This document shows, piece after piece, positions 7,452-17,138 of a stretch of DNA of 64,000 bases. Where the stretch lies: NCBI RefSeq assembly GCF_003634935.1, contig NZ_RBXO01000001.1:3125501-3189500 (forward strand), in the 5' to 3' direction. Numbering within the stretch: the stretch's first letter is position 1; every line of letters starts with the position of its first letter. Source of the DNA: Saccharothrix australiensis (GTDB lineage: Bacteria; Actinomycetota; Actinomycetes; Mycobacteriales; Pseudonocardiaceae). The notes below the pieces were generated by a model, which was given only the letters and a program-made list of their open reading frames with translations, searched no databases and was not told the DNA's origin. The translations under genes were made by a program, and so were the position numbers.

Positions 7452-9050
7452 ATGCGTGCGCTTTTGCTCAGCGGCCTTGGGCCGATGTACTTCAATTCGA
7501 CCTACCTGGCGGGGACGATGTTCGACCCCGAACCGGGTCCGCACGTCGCCGAAACGCTCCGGCGGGCCGGGCTCACCGGGTTGCGGTTGACCGATTTCGG
7601 ATTCGAGCACTCCGGGCGCGACTACGCGCTGCTGCGGCCGGTGCAGGAACGATTACCACATCTGACCACGTTCACCCTCGAATCCATCCTCCAAGCGGGC
7701 AAGTTCGACTACGCCCACGTGGACCTGGAACACGTGTGGCGGGACGACGTGGAGATGCCGGGCGGCGACTTCAAGGTGGTCCTGCTGTCCACGTCGTTCA
7801 TCTGGAACCAAACCCTGCTGGCCACCGCGGTCGGCTGGGTCGAGCGCAATCTGCCCGGTGTGCCGATCGTCGTCGGCGGCCAGTACACGAACCTGAAGTT
7901 CATGCCGGCGATGAACCACCACGACTCGATCGTCGCGGTGGTGCGCGGGGACGGTGAGGCCGCCATCCCGGCGGTGCTGGACGCGCTCGCGAACGGCGGC
8001 TCGATGGCCGGGGCGCCCAACGTCGTGTGGCGGGACGGCGACCGCATCCGCATCAACCCGATCGAGTACGTCGACATGGACGAGTGGCCCTCGCCCGGCT
8101 ACTCGGGCAGGTTCCCGGTCGTGCCGTACGAGTCGATGCGCGGCTGCCCGTTCGACTGCAAGTTCTGCTCGTTCCCGGCGGCCTCGCCGAAGTGGCGGTA
8201 CAAGTCGGCGGAGAAGATCCGCGACGACTGGGTCCGCTACGCCGGGGAGAACGAGAGCAAGCTGATCTCCGCGATGGACTCCACGTTCACCATCCCGCCC
8301 ACCAGGCTGCGGCGGCTGCTGGAGATCCTGCCCGACGCCGGGGTGGCCTGGGAGGGGTTCTCCCGCGCCAACACCGTCGGGTCGGTCAAGACGATCGAAG
8401 GGCTGCGCGCCGCGCACTGCGAACAGCTGCACATCGGCTTCGAGTCGATGAACGAGGGCACGCTCAAGCTGATGAGCAAGCGCGTGACGGCGAAGCAGAA
8501 CCGGCAGGCGCTGCACGCCCTGCGCACCGGCGGGATGGGGTACACGGTGTTCTTCATCGTCGGCTACCCCGGCGAGACACCGGAGATGTTCGCCGACACC
8601 CGCGACTTCCTCGTGGAGGAGTACGACGGGCACTTCATGCTCAACCTGTTCACCATCACCGACGAGACCATGCCTTTGTGGCAGGACCGGGAGAGGCTGC
8701 GCATCCAGGCCGACGACCCGGAGGACCCGGACTCGAACTGGTCGCACATCGGGATGACCCGCGACGACGCCCTGGCGCTCCAGGCCGACGCCCTGGACCG
8801 GGTCCGCCGCCGCAACGACCGCGCGGTGTACCTGCTGTGGCAGCGGTCCTACCAGAACCTGATGCTGCCCCACCGCGACCGCGACACCAACCTCGCGGTG
8901 GAGAAGTGCGTCGAGCGGCTGGCGATGGCGCCGCGGGACTTCACCGACCCCGACCGGGGCGCGGCCGAGATGCGCGCCCAGCTCGACCGTCTGGCCGCGC
9001 ACGGCGTGCGGCCGCTGAGCGGTCGGCCGTTGTGCACGGACTCGCTGTAA
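7452..9050 (+). CDS. Type B (cobalamin-binding) radical-SAM methylase, likely thiazoline C-methyltransferase
   Basis: The protein has 532 aa from the ATG at 7452 (MRALLLSGLGPMYFN). The ATG at 7440 is an alternative adding four residues. The N-terminal part is Rossmann-like (FKVVLLSTSFIWNQ..., IPVVGGQYTN region), as in B12-binding domains of class B radical-SAM enzymes. The radical-SAM core carries C232-x3-C236-x2-C239 (GCPFDCKFCSF), followed by SAM-site-like segments (ISAMDSTFTIP, LHIGFESMNEGTL, FFIVGYPGETPEMF). Known context: a type B radical-SAM homologue C-methylates the thiazoline of watasemycin in Streptomyces venezuelae. Finding one 52 bp upstream of a salicylate synthase and a Cy-NRPS makes the same role here the best inference. 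Methylation of another carbon cannot be excluded. Confidence 0.85.
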   Translation: MRALLLSGLGPMYFNSTYLAGTMFDPEPGPHVAETLRRAGLTGLRLTDFGFEHSGRDYALLRPVQERLPHLTTFTLESILQAGKFDYAHVDLEHVWRDDVEMPGGDFKVVLLSTSFIWNQTLLATAVGWVERNLPGVPIVVGGQYTNLKFMPAMNHHDSIVAVVRGDGEAAIPAVLDALANGGSMAGAPNVVWRDGDRIRINPIEYVDMDEWPSPGYSGRFPVVPYESMRGCPFDCKFCSFPAASPKWRYKSAEKIRDDWVRYAGENESKLISAMDSTFTIPPTRLRRLLEILPDAGVAWEGFSRANTVGSVKTIEGLRAAHCEQLHIGFESMNEGTLKLMSKRVTAKQNRQALHALRTGGMGYTVFFIVGYPGETPEMFADTRDFLVEEYDGHFMLNLFTITDETMPLWQDRERLRIQADDPEDPDSNWSHIGMTRDDALALQADALDRVRRRNDRAVYLLWQRSYQNLMLPHRDRDTNLAVEKCVERLAMAPRDFTDPDRGAAEMRAQLDRLAAHGVRPLSGRPLCTDSL

Positions 9051-9102
9051 CGGACAGGACCGCGCGCCGTCGGCTCGGACGGTCGCGCCAGAAGGAGACG
9101 AC

Positions 9103-10473
9103 ATGGGGAGAGCTCGTCGATACCGGGAACGCCACATCCGGACGTCCGGTGATCCGTTGCTGCTGATGGCGAGCTTGGCCGAGTGGGCGCCGACCGAGCC
9201 GTACCTGATCTACGAGCGGGAGGGCCGCTGGACCTACGCGGCCGGGGTCGCCGCCGAGGTGGTGGTGACCGGGAGCGGCGCGGTGCTGCGCGGCGTCGAC
9301 GCGATCCCCGCCGAGCGGTCCTCGGGCGATCCGTTCCGCGCGCTGGCCGAGCTGCTGGCCGGCGTCGCCGTCGAGGACTGGCGCGCGTACGGGTGGACCG
9401 CTTTCGAGCTGGCCTACCTGGCCGACCACGGCGCGCCGGCCGACCTGCCGGTGGCGCACCTGTTCGTGCCACGCCTCGAAGTGCGCGTGTCCGGCGACCG
9501 GGCGACGGTCCGGGCGCTGGACCCCGCCGACGCCAACGCGGTCACCGAGCTGGTGATGGCGCCGGCCGAGGAGCGGGAGCTGTTCCCCCGGCTGGTGGGC
9601 CCGGACGCCGACTCGTCGGCGGACTACGAGCGCCGGGTGGCCACCGCCATCGCCGAGATCCGCGCGGGGCTGCTGCAGAAGGTGGTCCTGTCCCGGCTGG
9701 TGCCGATCCACTTCGACCTCGACCTGGTCGGCACCTACGTGTTGGGTCGGCGGCACAACACGCCGCGCCGGTCGTTCCTGCTCAACCTCGGCGGGGTCGA
9801 GGCGGCCGGGTTCAGCCCGGAGACCGTGCTGGAGGTCGACGTCAGCGGGCGGGTCTCGACCCAGCCGCTGGCGGGCACCAGGGCGCTGGTGGCCGACCCG
9901 GTCGAGAACGGCAGGCTGCACACCGCGCTGGTCACCGACCCGAAGGAGAACTTCGAGCACGCCATCTCGGTCAAGGAGGCGTTCAAGGAGCTGGACCGGG
10001 TGTGCGCGCGCGATTCGGTGCGCGTGGAGGAGTTCATGGAGGTGCTCCGGCGCGGCAGCGTGCAGCACCTGGCGTCCCGGCTGGCCGGGCGGCTCGCGCC
10101 GGGCAAGGACGCGTGGCACGCGTTCAGCGCGCTGTTCCCGGCGATCACGGTCTCCGGGGTGCCGAAGACCGCCGCCTACGCCTGCATCCGCCGCAACGAA
10201 CTCCAGCCGCGCGGCCTGTACGGCGGCGCGGTGCTGGCGGTGGACGCGCACGGCGCGCTGGACGCGGCCGTCGTGCTGCGCACCGTGTTCCGCCAGGCCG
10301 GTCGGACGTGGTTGCGGGCGGGCGCGGGGATCGTGGCCGACTCGCTCCCGGCCCGCGAGCTGGAGGAGACCCGCGAGAAGCTGCGCAGCACCGCCCTCCA
10401 CCTGGTGCCCGCCGTGCCCGCGGGCAACGGCGCGCGGCCCGCGCACAGCGCGTCCCACGGGAGGATCGGGTGA
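9103..10473 (+). CDS. Salicylate synthase (MbtI/Irp9/YbtS family)
   Basis: The enzyme has 456 aa and converts chorismate through isochorismate to salicylate and pyruvate, providing the aryl starter. It resembles the chorismate-binding family most in GLLQKVVLSR (general-base Lys, residue 193), GRRHNTPRRSFLLNLGGVEAAGFSPE, QPLAGTRAL, ENFEHAISVKEAF, RGSVQHLASRLAGRL, PAITVSGVPK and RTWLRAGAGIV. These segments match single-enzyme salicylate synthases rather than EntC-type isochorismate synthases, and no separate isochorismate-pyruvate lyase is present, which agrees. ATG 9103 has AAGGAGA upstream. The gene overlaps the NRPS start by GTGA, so the two are translationally coupled. Confidence 0.93.
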   Translation: MGRARRYRERHIRTSGDPLLLMASLAEWAPTEPYLIYEREGRWTYAAGVAAEVVVTGSGAVLRGVDAIPAERSSGDPFRALAELLAGVAVEDWRAYGWTAFELAYLADHGAPADLPVAHLFVPRLEVRVSGDRATVRALDPADANAVTELVMAPAEERELFPRLVGPDADSSADYERRVATAIAEIRAGLLQKVVLSRLVPIHFDLDLVGTYVLGRRHNTPRRSFLLNLGGVEAAGFSPETVLEVDVSGRVSTQPLAGTRALVADPVENGRLHTALVTDPKENFEHAISVKEAFKELDRVCARDSVRVEEFMEVLRRGSVQHLASRLAGRLAPGKDAWHAFSALFPAITVSGVPKTAAYACIRRNELQPRGLYGGAVLAVDAHGALDAAVVLRTVFRQAGRTWLRAGAGIVADSLPARELEETREKLRSTALHLVPAVPAGNGARPAHSASHGRIG

Positions 10474-13400
10474 CACTGACCGAACTGCGGGGCGTGGTCG
10501 CGACGCTGCTCGACTGCGCGGGCGACGACCTCTCGGACGAGGAGAACCTGACCCACCGCGGCCTCGACTCGATCGCGATCATGCGGTTGTCCGGGCGGCT
10601 GCGCCGGGCCGGCGTCCAGGTGCCGTTCCGCGCGCTGGCGGCGAACCCGACGCTGCGCGAGTGGGCGCGGCTCATCGAGGAGCACGGCGTCGACGCCCGG
10701 CCGCTCACGGGCGGCGGGCGGCCGGGCGACGCGGACGGGACGGCCCGCGCGGAGGCCGCCGACGGCGAGCCGTTCCCGCTGACGCCGGTCCAGCAGGCGT
10801 ACCGGGTGGGCCGCACCGCCACGCTCGAACTCGGCGGCGTCGCCTGCCACGCCTACCTCGAACTCGACGGGCACGACGTCGACCCGGACCGCCTCGACCG
10901 CGCCCTGCGCGGCCTGTTCCGCCGGCACGCGATGCTGCGCGCCCGGTTCGACGGGAACGGCGTCCAGCGCGTCGCCGCCGAGCCGGCCTGGTCGCGGCTG
11001 ACCGTGCACGACCTGCGCGGCGCGACGCCGGAGGCGGTGGGCACCTACCTCCACCCGCTGCGCGCGCGGCTGTCGCACCGGCTGCTCGACGTGGAGCACG
11101 GCGAGGTGCTCGACGTGCAGCTGTCCCTGCTGCCCGCCGGCCGCACCCGCCTCCACGTCAACATCGACCTGCTGGCCGCCGACGTGCACAGCATCCGCGT
11201 CCTGCTCTGCGACCTCGCCCGGCTCTACGAGCGGCCGGACGAGCCGCTGCCGCCGCTGCGCTACGACTTCCGGCGCTACCTGGCCGACACCGCCGCCGAG
11301 CGGGGCGCCCGGCGCGACACGGCCCGCGCCTACTGGGAGGCGCGGCTGGACGAGCTGCCCGAAGGGCCGCGGCTGCCCCTGGCCATCGAGCCCGACCGGG
11401 TGGCGCAGCCGCGGTTCACGCGCCGCAAGTTCCGCCTGGACGCCGAGCGCTGGGGCCGGCTCGTCACCCGTGCCCGCGACCACGGCCTGACCCCCGCGAT
11501 GGTGCTGCTCACCGCCTACGCGGACGCGCTGGCCGGGTGGAGCGCGAGCCCGCGGTTCGTGCTCGACATCCCGCTGTTCGACCGCCGTCCGGTACACCCC
11601 GACGTCGAGTCGCTGGTCGCCGACTTCACCAGCCTGCTGCTGCTGGAGGTGGACCTGTCCGGGCCCGGCTCGTTCCTCGACCAGGCCCGCGCGGTCCAGG
11701 AGCAGTTCCGCACCGACGCCGAGCACACCGACTACACCGCCGTCGACGTGCTGCGGGAAGCCACGCGCAGGAACGGCAGGCGGCACCGCGCCCCGGTCGT
11801 GTTCGCCTGCAACCTCGGTCGCGAACTCGTGGACGAGCGGGTGCAGCGCGTCCTCGGCGAGTGGAGCTGGATGATCTCGCAGACCCCGCAGGTGTGGCTG
11901 GACCACCAGGTCTTCCAGGACCGCGACGGCGTGCTGCTGGCGTGGGACTCGGTCGACGAGCTGTTCCCACCCGGCCTGGTCGACGCGATGTCGGACCACT
12001 ACCGCCGGCTGCTCGACCGGCTCACCGACCCCGACGCCGACTGGGCCTCGGTCACCTCGCCGCCGCTGCCGCGCGCGCAGGCGGAGGTGCGCGCCCGCGT
12101 CAACGACACCGCCGGCCCGTTACCCGACGAGCTGCTGCACTCCGGGTTCCGGGCGAGCGCGTCCGCCCGACCCGAGGCCACCGCGCTGGTGTGGGGCACG
12201 GCGGGCGAGATGAGCTACGGCGCGCTGGCGGCCCGCGCGCACGCGGTCGCGCATTCCCTGCGCGCCAACGGGTGCGAACGCGGTGACATCGTCGCGGTCC
12301 TGATGGACAAGGGGCCCGCGCAGGTCGTCGCCGTGCTCGGCATCCTGCTCGCCGGCGCGGCCTACCTGCCGATCGACACCAACCAGCCGCCGGACCGCCG
12401 TCGCCGGATGCTGACCAACGCGCGCGCCCGGCACGTGCTGACCGGGCCGAGCCCCGCCGCGCCCGACGACCTGCCCGCCGGCCTGTGCGTGCTCGCGGTC
12501 GACACCCTCGGCGAAGCGCCCGCCGGACCACCCGCCGAGCCGGTGGCCGACGAGGTGGCGCCGGACGAGCTGGCCTACGTCATCTACACCTCCGGCTCGA
12601 CCGGCGACCCCAAGGGCGTCATGATCAGCCACCGGGCCGCGGTCAACACCGTCGCCGACATCAACCGGCGCTTCGCCGTGTCCGCGGACGACCGGTGCCT
12701 CGCGCTGGCCGGCCTCGGCTTCGACCTGTCCGTGTACGACGTGTTCGGCACGCTGGCCGCGGGCGGCGTCGTCGTGGTGCCGGACCCGGACCGGCGGGGC
12801 GACCCGTCGCACTGGGCCGACCTCGTGGAGCGGCACGGCGTCACGCTCTGGAACTCGGTGCCCGCCCAGCTGCACATGCTGTCGCAGTACCTCGACAGCG
12901 CCGCGGACCGCGACCTGTCCTCGCTGCGGCTCGCGCTGCTGTCCGGCGACTGGATCCCGGTGGGCCTGCCCGACCGCGTCCGGGCCCAGGTGCCCGGCCT
13001 GCGCGTGATCAGCCTCGGCGGCGCGACGGAGGCCGCGATCTGGTCGATCATCCACCCCGTCGACCGGGTGCCGATGCACTGGCGCAGCATCCCTTACGGC
13101 ACGCCGCTGACCAACCAGACCTTCCACGTGCTGGACCACCGGTTGCGCCCGCGCCCGGACTGGGCGGTCGGCGAGCTGTACATCGGGGGCGCGGGCCTGG
13201 CCCTGGGCTACCTCGGCGACCCCGCCAAGACCGCCCACCGGTTCCCGACCCACCCGGACACGGGCGAGCGCCTGTACCGGACCGGCGACCTGGGGCGCTA
13301 CCGGCCCGACGGCGTCATCGAGTTCCTGGGCCGCGCCGACGACCAGACCAAGATCCGCGGCCACCGCATCGAGCCGGGCGAGGTCGAGGCCGCGCTGGAG

Positions 13401-15089
13401 TCGCACCCCGCCGTGGCGCGGGCGGCGGTGCTCGTCGACGGCGACGAGCCGATGCAGCGCCGGCTCGTCGCGATCGTCGAGCCCGCGCGGAAGCGCGCCG
13501 AGCCCGTGGTCGACCCGGCGATCGGCGCGGCGGCGCACGCGGCGTGGGAGGAGCACGTCAAACCGCTCGACCGGGACGCCGTCGCCGCGTTCCTCGACCG
13601 GGTCGAGCACGCCGTGCACCTGTCCCTGGCGGGCGCGCTGCGCGAGGGCGGGCTGTTCGCCGACCCCGACGCCGTCCACCCGGTCCCCGAGATCATCCGC
13701 CGGCTCGGCGTGATCCCGTTGCACCACCGACTTGTGCGCCGCTGGCTGTCCACTGTGGAGAAAGCCGGCCTGGTCGAGCGGTGCGAGGGCGGGTTCCGCG
13801 GCCTGCGCGCGCCCGAGCCCGGTTCGATCGCGGAAGCCTGGCGGGCCGCCGAGCGGGCCAGGCCGGACGACCTGTGGCCCGCCGAGCTGCTCGCGTTCTT
13901 CCGCGACTGCGCGGACCACCTGCCCGCCCAGCTGCGCGGCGAGCTGGAGACCACGCACCTGCTGTTCCCCGAGGGGCGACAGCACATCGCCGCGGCGGCC
14001 TACGAGCACAACGCCCTCGCCAGGGGCCTCAACGCGGGCGTCGCCGCGCTCGTCCGCGGCGTCGCGGACTCGGCGGGCACGCGGTTCCCGTTGCGCGTCC
14101 TGGAGATCGGGGCGGGCATCGGCGGCACCACCGCGACGCTGCTGCCCGCGCTGGCCGACCTGCCCCTCGGCTACCTGTTCACCGACGTGTCCCGGTTCTT
14201 CCTCGCCGAGGCGCAGCGGCGCTTCGGCGAGTACCCCGGCGTCCGGTTCGGCCTGTTCGACGTCAACCGCGACCACCGCGCCCAGGGGTTGCGCCCCACC
14301 AGCTTCGACGTGATCGTGGCCGCCCAGGTGCTGCACAACACCGCGCACCTGCCGCGCCTGGTCGAGCGCCTGCGCGACCTGCTCGCGCCCGGCGGCTGGC
14401 TGGTGCTGACCGAGATGACCGAGGACCGGCCGGAGCTGCTGATCTCGATGGAGTTCCTGTTCCGCACCGGCGAGCCCGGCAACGACGTCGCCGACCACCG
14501 GGGCGACCGGCCGTTCCTGCGCGCCGACGAGTGGGTCGACCTGCTCACCGCCGCGGGCGCCGAGCAGATCGTCCTGGTCGGCGACGACCTGGCGGGCGCG
14601 CCGCTGGGGCAGCGGCTGATCGCCGCGTCCTTCAAGTCCCACCACGCCGTCGTGGACCTGGACGACGTGTCCGCCTGGCTCGCCCGGCGGCTGCCCGACT
14701 ACATGCGCCCCGCCGACGTCCAGGTCGTCGACGCGCTCCCGGTCACCCGCAACGGCAAGCTCGACCGGGCGCGGCTCGCCCGCTGGGTGGCGGCCACCGC
14801 CGCGGCGGCCGAACCCACGCCCGCCGGCCGCGCGAAACCCCGTGACCACCTCGAACAGCGGCTGGCCGAGCAGTGGGCCGAGGCGCTCGACGTGACGACG
14901 GTGGGCCGGGAGGACAACCTGTTCGACCTCGGCGGCGACTCGCTGGTCGCCGCCCGGCTGGCCGGTCTCGCCCGGCCCTTCGCGCCCACCGTGCCCTTCG
15001 ACGTCGTCCTCGGGCGCATCATGAACGAGCCGACCGTCGCCGCGCTCGCGGAGCTGCTGCGCGACACCGGACCGGGGCTGCCGTCGTGA
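10470..15089 (+). CDS. NRPS: ArCP-Cy-A(inserted MT/E-like domain)-PCP, predicted cysteine heterocyclisation
   Basis: The protein has 1539 aa from GTG 10470 (GGGAGG ribosome site, 4-bp overlap with the salicylate synthase). Residues 1-75 form an aryl carrier protein (RGLDSIAIM, Ser34). About 102-530 is a heterocyclisation domain with the Cy motif D233-LLAA-D238-VH-S241 in place of HHxxxD. About 551-1005 is the adenylation core (YTSGSTGDPKGV, GFDLSVYDVFG, YRTGDLGRY); the substrate code read by eye is DLYNLSLIW plus K, the cysteine code of pyochelin and yersiniabactin synthetases. About 1010-1390 is inserted between A8 and A9 and carries LEIGAGIGGTTA, an intact SAM motif I. LPVTRNGKLD closes the A domain. 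The PCP has GGDSL (Ser1491). The layout equals PchE, but the C-terminus ends after the PCP with no TE or reductase. Confidence 0.93.
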   Translation: MTLTELRGVVATLLDCAGDDLSDEENLTHRGLDSIAIMRLSGRLRRAGVQVPFRALAANPTLREWARLIEEHGVDARPLTGGGRPGDADGTARAEAADGEPFPLTPVQQAYRVGRTATLELGGVACHAYLELDGHDVDPDRLDRALRGLFRRHAMLRARFDGNGVQRVAAEPAWSRLTVHDLRGATPEAVGTYLHPLRARLSHRLLDVEHGEVLDVQLSLLPAGRTRLHVNIDLLAADVHSIRVLLCDLARLYERPDEPLPPLRYDFRRYLADTAAERGARRDTARAYWEARLDELPEGPRLPLAIEPDRVAQPRFTRRKFRLDAERWGRLVTRARDHGLTPAMVLLTAYADALAGWSASPRFVLDIPLFDRRPVHPDVESLVADFTSLLLLEVDLSGPGSFLDQARAVQEQFRTDAEHTDYTAVDVLREATRRNGRRHRAPVVFACNLGRELVDERVQRVLGEWSWMISQTPQVWLDHQVFQDRDGVLLAWDSVDELFPPGLVDAMSDHYRRLLDRLTDPDADWASVTSPPLPRAQAEVRARVNDTAGPLPDELLHSGFRASASARPEATALVWGTAGEMSYGALAARAHAVAHSLRANGCERGDIVAVLMDKGPAQVVAVLGILLAGAAYLPIDTNQPPDRRRRMLTNARARHVLTGPSPAAPDDLPAGLCVLAVDTLGEAPAGPPAEPVADEVAPDELAYVIYTSGSTGDPKGVMISHRAAVNTVADINRRFAVSADDRCLALAGLGFDLSVYDVFGTLAAGGVVVVPDPDRRGDPSHWADLVERHGVTLWNSVPAQLHMLSQYLDSAADRDLSSLRLALLSGDWIPVGLPDRVRAQVPGLRVISLGGATEAAIWSIIHPVDRVPMHWRSIPYGTPLTNQTFHVLDHRLRPRPDWAVGELYIGGAGLALGYLGDPAKTAHRFPTHPDTGERLYRTGDLGRYRPDGVIEFLGRADDQTKIRGHRIEPGEVEAALESHPAVARAAVLVDGDEPMQRRLVAIVEPARKRAEPVVDPAIGAAAHAAWEEHVKPLDRDAVAAFLDRVEHAVHLSLAGALREGGLFADPDAVHPVPEIIRRLGVIPLHHRLVRRWLSTVEKAGLVERCEGGFRGLRAPEPGSIAEAWRAAERARPDDLWPAELLAFFRDCADHLPAQLRGELETTHLLFPEGRQHIAAAAYEHNALARGLNAGVAALVRGVADSAGTRFPLRVLEIGAGIGGTTATLLPALADLPLGYLFTDVSRFFLAEAQRRFGEYPGVRFGLFDVNRDHRAQGLRPTSFDVIVAAQVLHNTAHLPRLVERLRDLLAPGGWLVLTEMTEDRPELLISMEFLFRTGEPGNDVADHRGDRPFLRADEWVDLLTAAGAEQIVLVGDDLAGAPLGQRLIAASFKSHHAVVDLDDVSAWLARRLPDYMRPADVQVVDALPVTRNGKLDRARLARWVAATAAAAEPTPAGRAKPRDHLEQRLAEQWAEALDVTTVGREDNLFDLGGDSLVAARLAGLARPFAPTVPFDVVLGRIMNEPTVAALAELLRDTGPGLPS

Positions 15090-15853
15090 GCGCCCGGCAC
15101 CAGTGGCTCCGCCGCCCGCTGTCGCGCCCGAACCTGCGCGCCGTGCTGGTGTGCTGCCCGCACGCCGGCGGCGACGCCGGCTTCTTCCACCCCTGGGCCA
15201 GGGCGCTGCCCGAGGCGGTGGAGCTCCTCGCGGTCCAGTACCCCGGACGCGGTGGGGCGACGCCGCCGCCGCCCCGGTCGTCGGCCCTGCACACCTGGGC
15301 GGACGAGATCACCGACGCCCTGCGGCCACTGCGCGGGCACCGCCTGGCGCTGTTCGGCCACAGCATGGGCGCCGTGCTCGCCTACGAGATCGCGCGGCGG
15401 CTCGACTCCCGGCGGCTGACGCCGGAGCGCCTGTTCGTGTCCGCCAGCCCGCCGCCGGGCGCGGAGCGCCCCCGGCGGGGCGACGCCGGTGACGCCGAGC
15501 TGGTCGCCGCCCTGCGGCGGTGGGGCCGGGTCGACCCGGCGTCGCTGGACCAGCCCGACCAGCGGGCGGCGATGCTCGACGCGCTGCGCGGCGACCTGCG
15601 CGTGCTCGACGCCTACCGCCCCGGTCCGGCGACGCGGCTGGGCTGCCCGGTGACGGCCCTGGCCGGCGCGGACGACACCGAGGTCGCACCCTCCGCCGTC
15701 CGCGGCTGGCGGCACCGCACCGCCGCGCCGTTCGACCTCGTGACCTTCCCCGGCGACCACTTCTACCTCGCGGCCCACCGGGACGAGGTCGTCGCGGTCG
15801 TCGCCGACCGGCTCGGCGTCGCCGACCCGGCGTCCGCCTGGGTGGCGCCGTGA
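15086..15853 (+). CDS. Type II thioesterase
   Basis: The protein has 255 aa and its start GTG overlaps the NRPS stop (GTGA). It is an alpha/beta hydrolase of the GrsT/PchC type. Signs are VLVCCPHAGGDAGFFHPWA (oxyanion region), LLAVQYPGRG, the nucleophile elbow FGHSMGAVLAYE, an acid in ALAGADDTEV and the catalytic His in FPGDHFYLAAH. These enzymes normally hydrolyse mis-primed carrier proteins. Because the NRPS has no terminal TE domain, this protein may also release the finished thiazoline carboxylate. That second role is inference. Confidence 0.92.
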   Translation: MSARHQWLRRPLSRPNLRAVLVCCPHAGGDAGFFHPWARALPEAVELLAVQYPGRGGATPPPPRSSALHTWADEITDALRPLRGHRLALFGHSMGAVLAYEIARRLDSRRLTPERLFVSASPPPGAERPRRGDAGDAELVAALRRWGRVDPASLDQPDQRAAMLDALRGDLRVLDAYRPGPATRLGCPVTALAGADDTEVAPSAVRGWRHRTAAPFDLVTFPGDHFYLAAHRDEVVAVVADRLGVADPASAWVAP

Positions 15854-16049
15854 CGCCCGGCGGCCGGTGCGGGACCCCGCCCGCGCAGCGCGGGCCACCG
15901 GGCGGCACGGGAGCGCCGATCCGACCGCGGCCCGCGGCCGGCCGGTCCGGTGCTCCCGCTCCACGCCCGCGTCGTGTCGCGTCGGCGGCGGCGCGGGTGG
16001 GCGGTACGGCAATTTCCTGTCAGGGCGAGCGTGAAAAGGGGACGCGGTA
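15854..16049. other. Spacer between thioesterase and methyltransferase genes
   Basis: This 196-bp GC-rich spacer has no gene. The ribosome site of the next gene (AAAAGGGGA, 16034-16042) lies at its end. No clear terminator was seen, so read-through from the NRPS operon into the methyltransferase and ligase 2 is plausible. Confidence 0.4.
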
Positions 16050-17087
16050 GTGGTCGACATCACCATCAAAGACGCCGAACTGTTGAGGCTCATCATCCAC
16101 GGCCCGGTGGCCTTCGAGCTGTTGCGCACCGGTCTGGAAATGGACCTGTTCCAAGCCGTGGAAGCCGCCGGCGGGCTCAGCGTCGACCAGGCGGCCGCGA
16201 CCCTGGGCATCGAGCGCCAGCCGGCCAGAATCCTGCTGCTGGGGCTGTGCTCGCTCGACGTGCTGCGCAAGGAGGGCGACCGGTACGTCAACAGCGACAT
16301 CGCCCGGCGGAAACTGCTGCGCGACAGCCCGGAGTACCTCGGGCCGCTGGTCGACATCCAGGCGAAGATCATCAACCCGGCGATGGGCGATTACGCGGAG
16401 GCCACCCGCCGTTTCACCAACGTCGGCCTGCGCCACCTCTCCGGTCCCGGCACGACGCTGTACGAGCGGCTCACCGCGCACCCGGAGTTGCAGCAGGTCT
16501 TCTACGACAACATGGGCGACGCGTCGCGCAAGGCGTTCGCCCAGGTGCTGGACAACTTCGACTTCACGGGCCGCAAGCACCTGGTCGACGTCGGCGGCGG
16601 CGACGGGTCGAACGCGATCGAGTTGGCCAAGCGGTACCCGGACCTGGAAGTCACCGTCTTCGACCAGGAACGCGTGATCTCGATCGCCGCCGAGCGCGCG
16701 GCAGAGGCCGACCTGGCGAAACGGGTGCACACCTATCCGGGCGACATGCTGCACGACCCGCTGCCCGAGGGGATCGACGGCGTGCTCTTCTTCCACATCT
16801 TCGAGATCTGGTCGCTCGAACGGAACACCGAGCTGCTCAGGAAGTGCTACGACGCGTTGCCCGAAGGCGGCGTCTGCCTGGTGTACAACTACGTCTCGAA
16901 CGACGAGGGCACCGGTTCGCTGATGGCCGGGATGATGTCGCCGTACTTCATCACGCTCGCGTCCGGCGAAGGGATGGTCTACTCGCCCGGCGACGTCGAG
17001 CAGGCGATCCGCGCCGCGGGTTTCCGGCGCGCCGAGCGGTACGACCGGATGAAGTTCAGCCATGCCCTGGTGGTGGGCTACAAGTAA
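16050..17087 (+). CDS. SAM-dependent methyltransferase, plant-OMT/MmcR-like family
   Basis: The protein has 345 aa from GTG 16050. An N-terminal helical dimerisation/winged-helix region (LLRTGLEMDLFQAVE, LSVDQAAATLGIERQPARILL) precedes a class I SAM domain with LVDVGGGDGSNAIELAKRYPDLEVTVFDQ. In typical O-methyltransferases of this family the catalytic His sits in an LHDW segment. Here the equivalent reads FFHIFEIWSLERN, so the usual His position appears to be Glu and a His lies three residues earlier. That leaves open whether it methylates O or C; some pyruvate C-methyltransferases belong to this superfamily. In context the salicyl phenol or the thiazoline carboxylate is the likeliest acceptor. 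It is followed 51 bp later by ligase 2. Confidence 0.82.
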   Translation: MVDITIKDAELLRLIIHGPVAFELLRTGLEMDLFQAVEAAGGLSVDQAAATLGIERQPARILLLGLCSLDVLRKEGDRYVNSDIARRKLLRDSPEYLGPLVDIQAKIINPAMGDYAEATRRFTNVGLRHLSGPGTTLYERLTAHPELQQVFYDNMGDASRKAFAQVLDNFDFTGRKHLVDVGGGDGSNAIELAKRYPDLEVTVFDQERVISIAAERAAEADLAKRVHTYPGDMLHDPLPEGIDGVLFFHIFEIWSLERNTELLRKCYDALPEGGVCLVYNYVSNDEGTGSLMAGMMSPYFITLASGEGMVYSPGDVEQAIRAAGFRRAERYDRMKFSHALVVGYK

Positions 17088-17138
17088 CGAGACGGCTCAT
17101 CGGGCATCGGTCATCTTCATCGGTCGGAGGACGGCGCA

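Noticed and set aside
12120-14849. Very long minus-strand frame opposite the NRPS
   Set aside because: Composition is the mirror of a high-GC3 gene (Arg/Val/Asp/His-rich, no domains); the plus strand has a complete NRPS.
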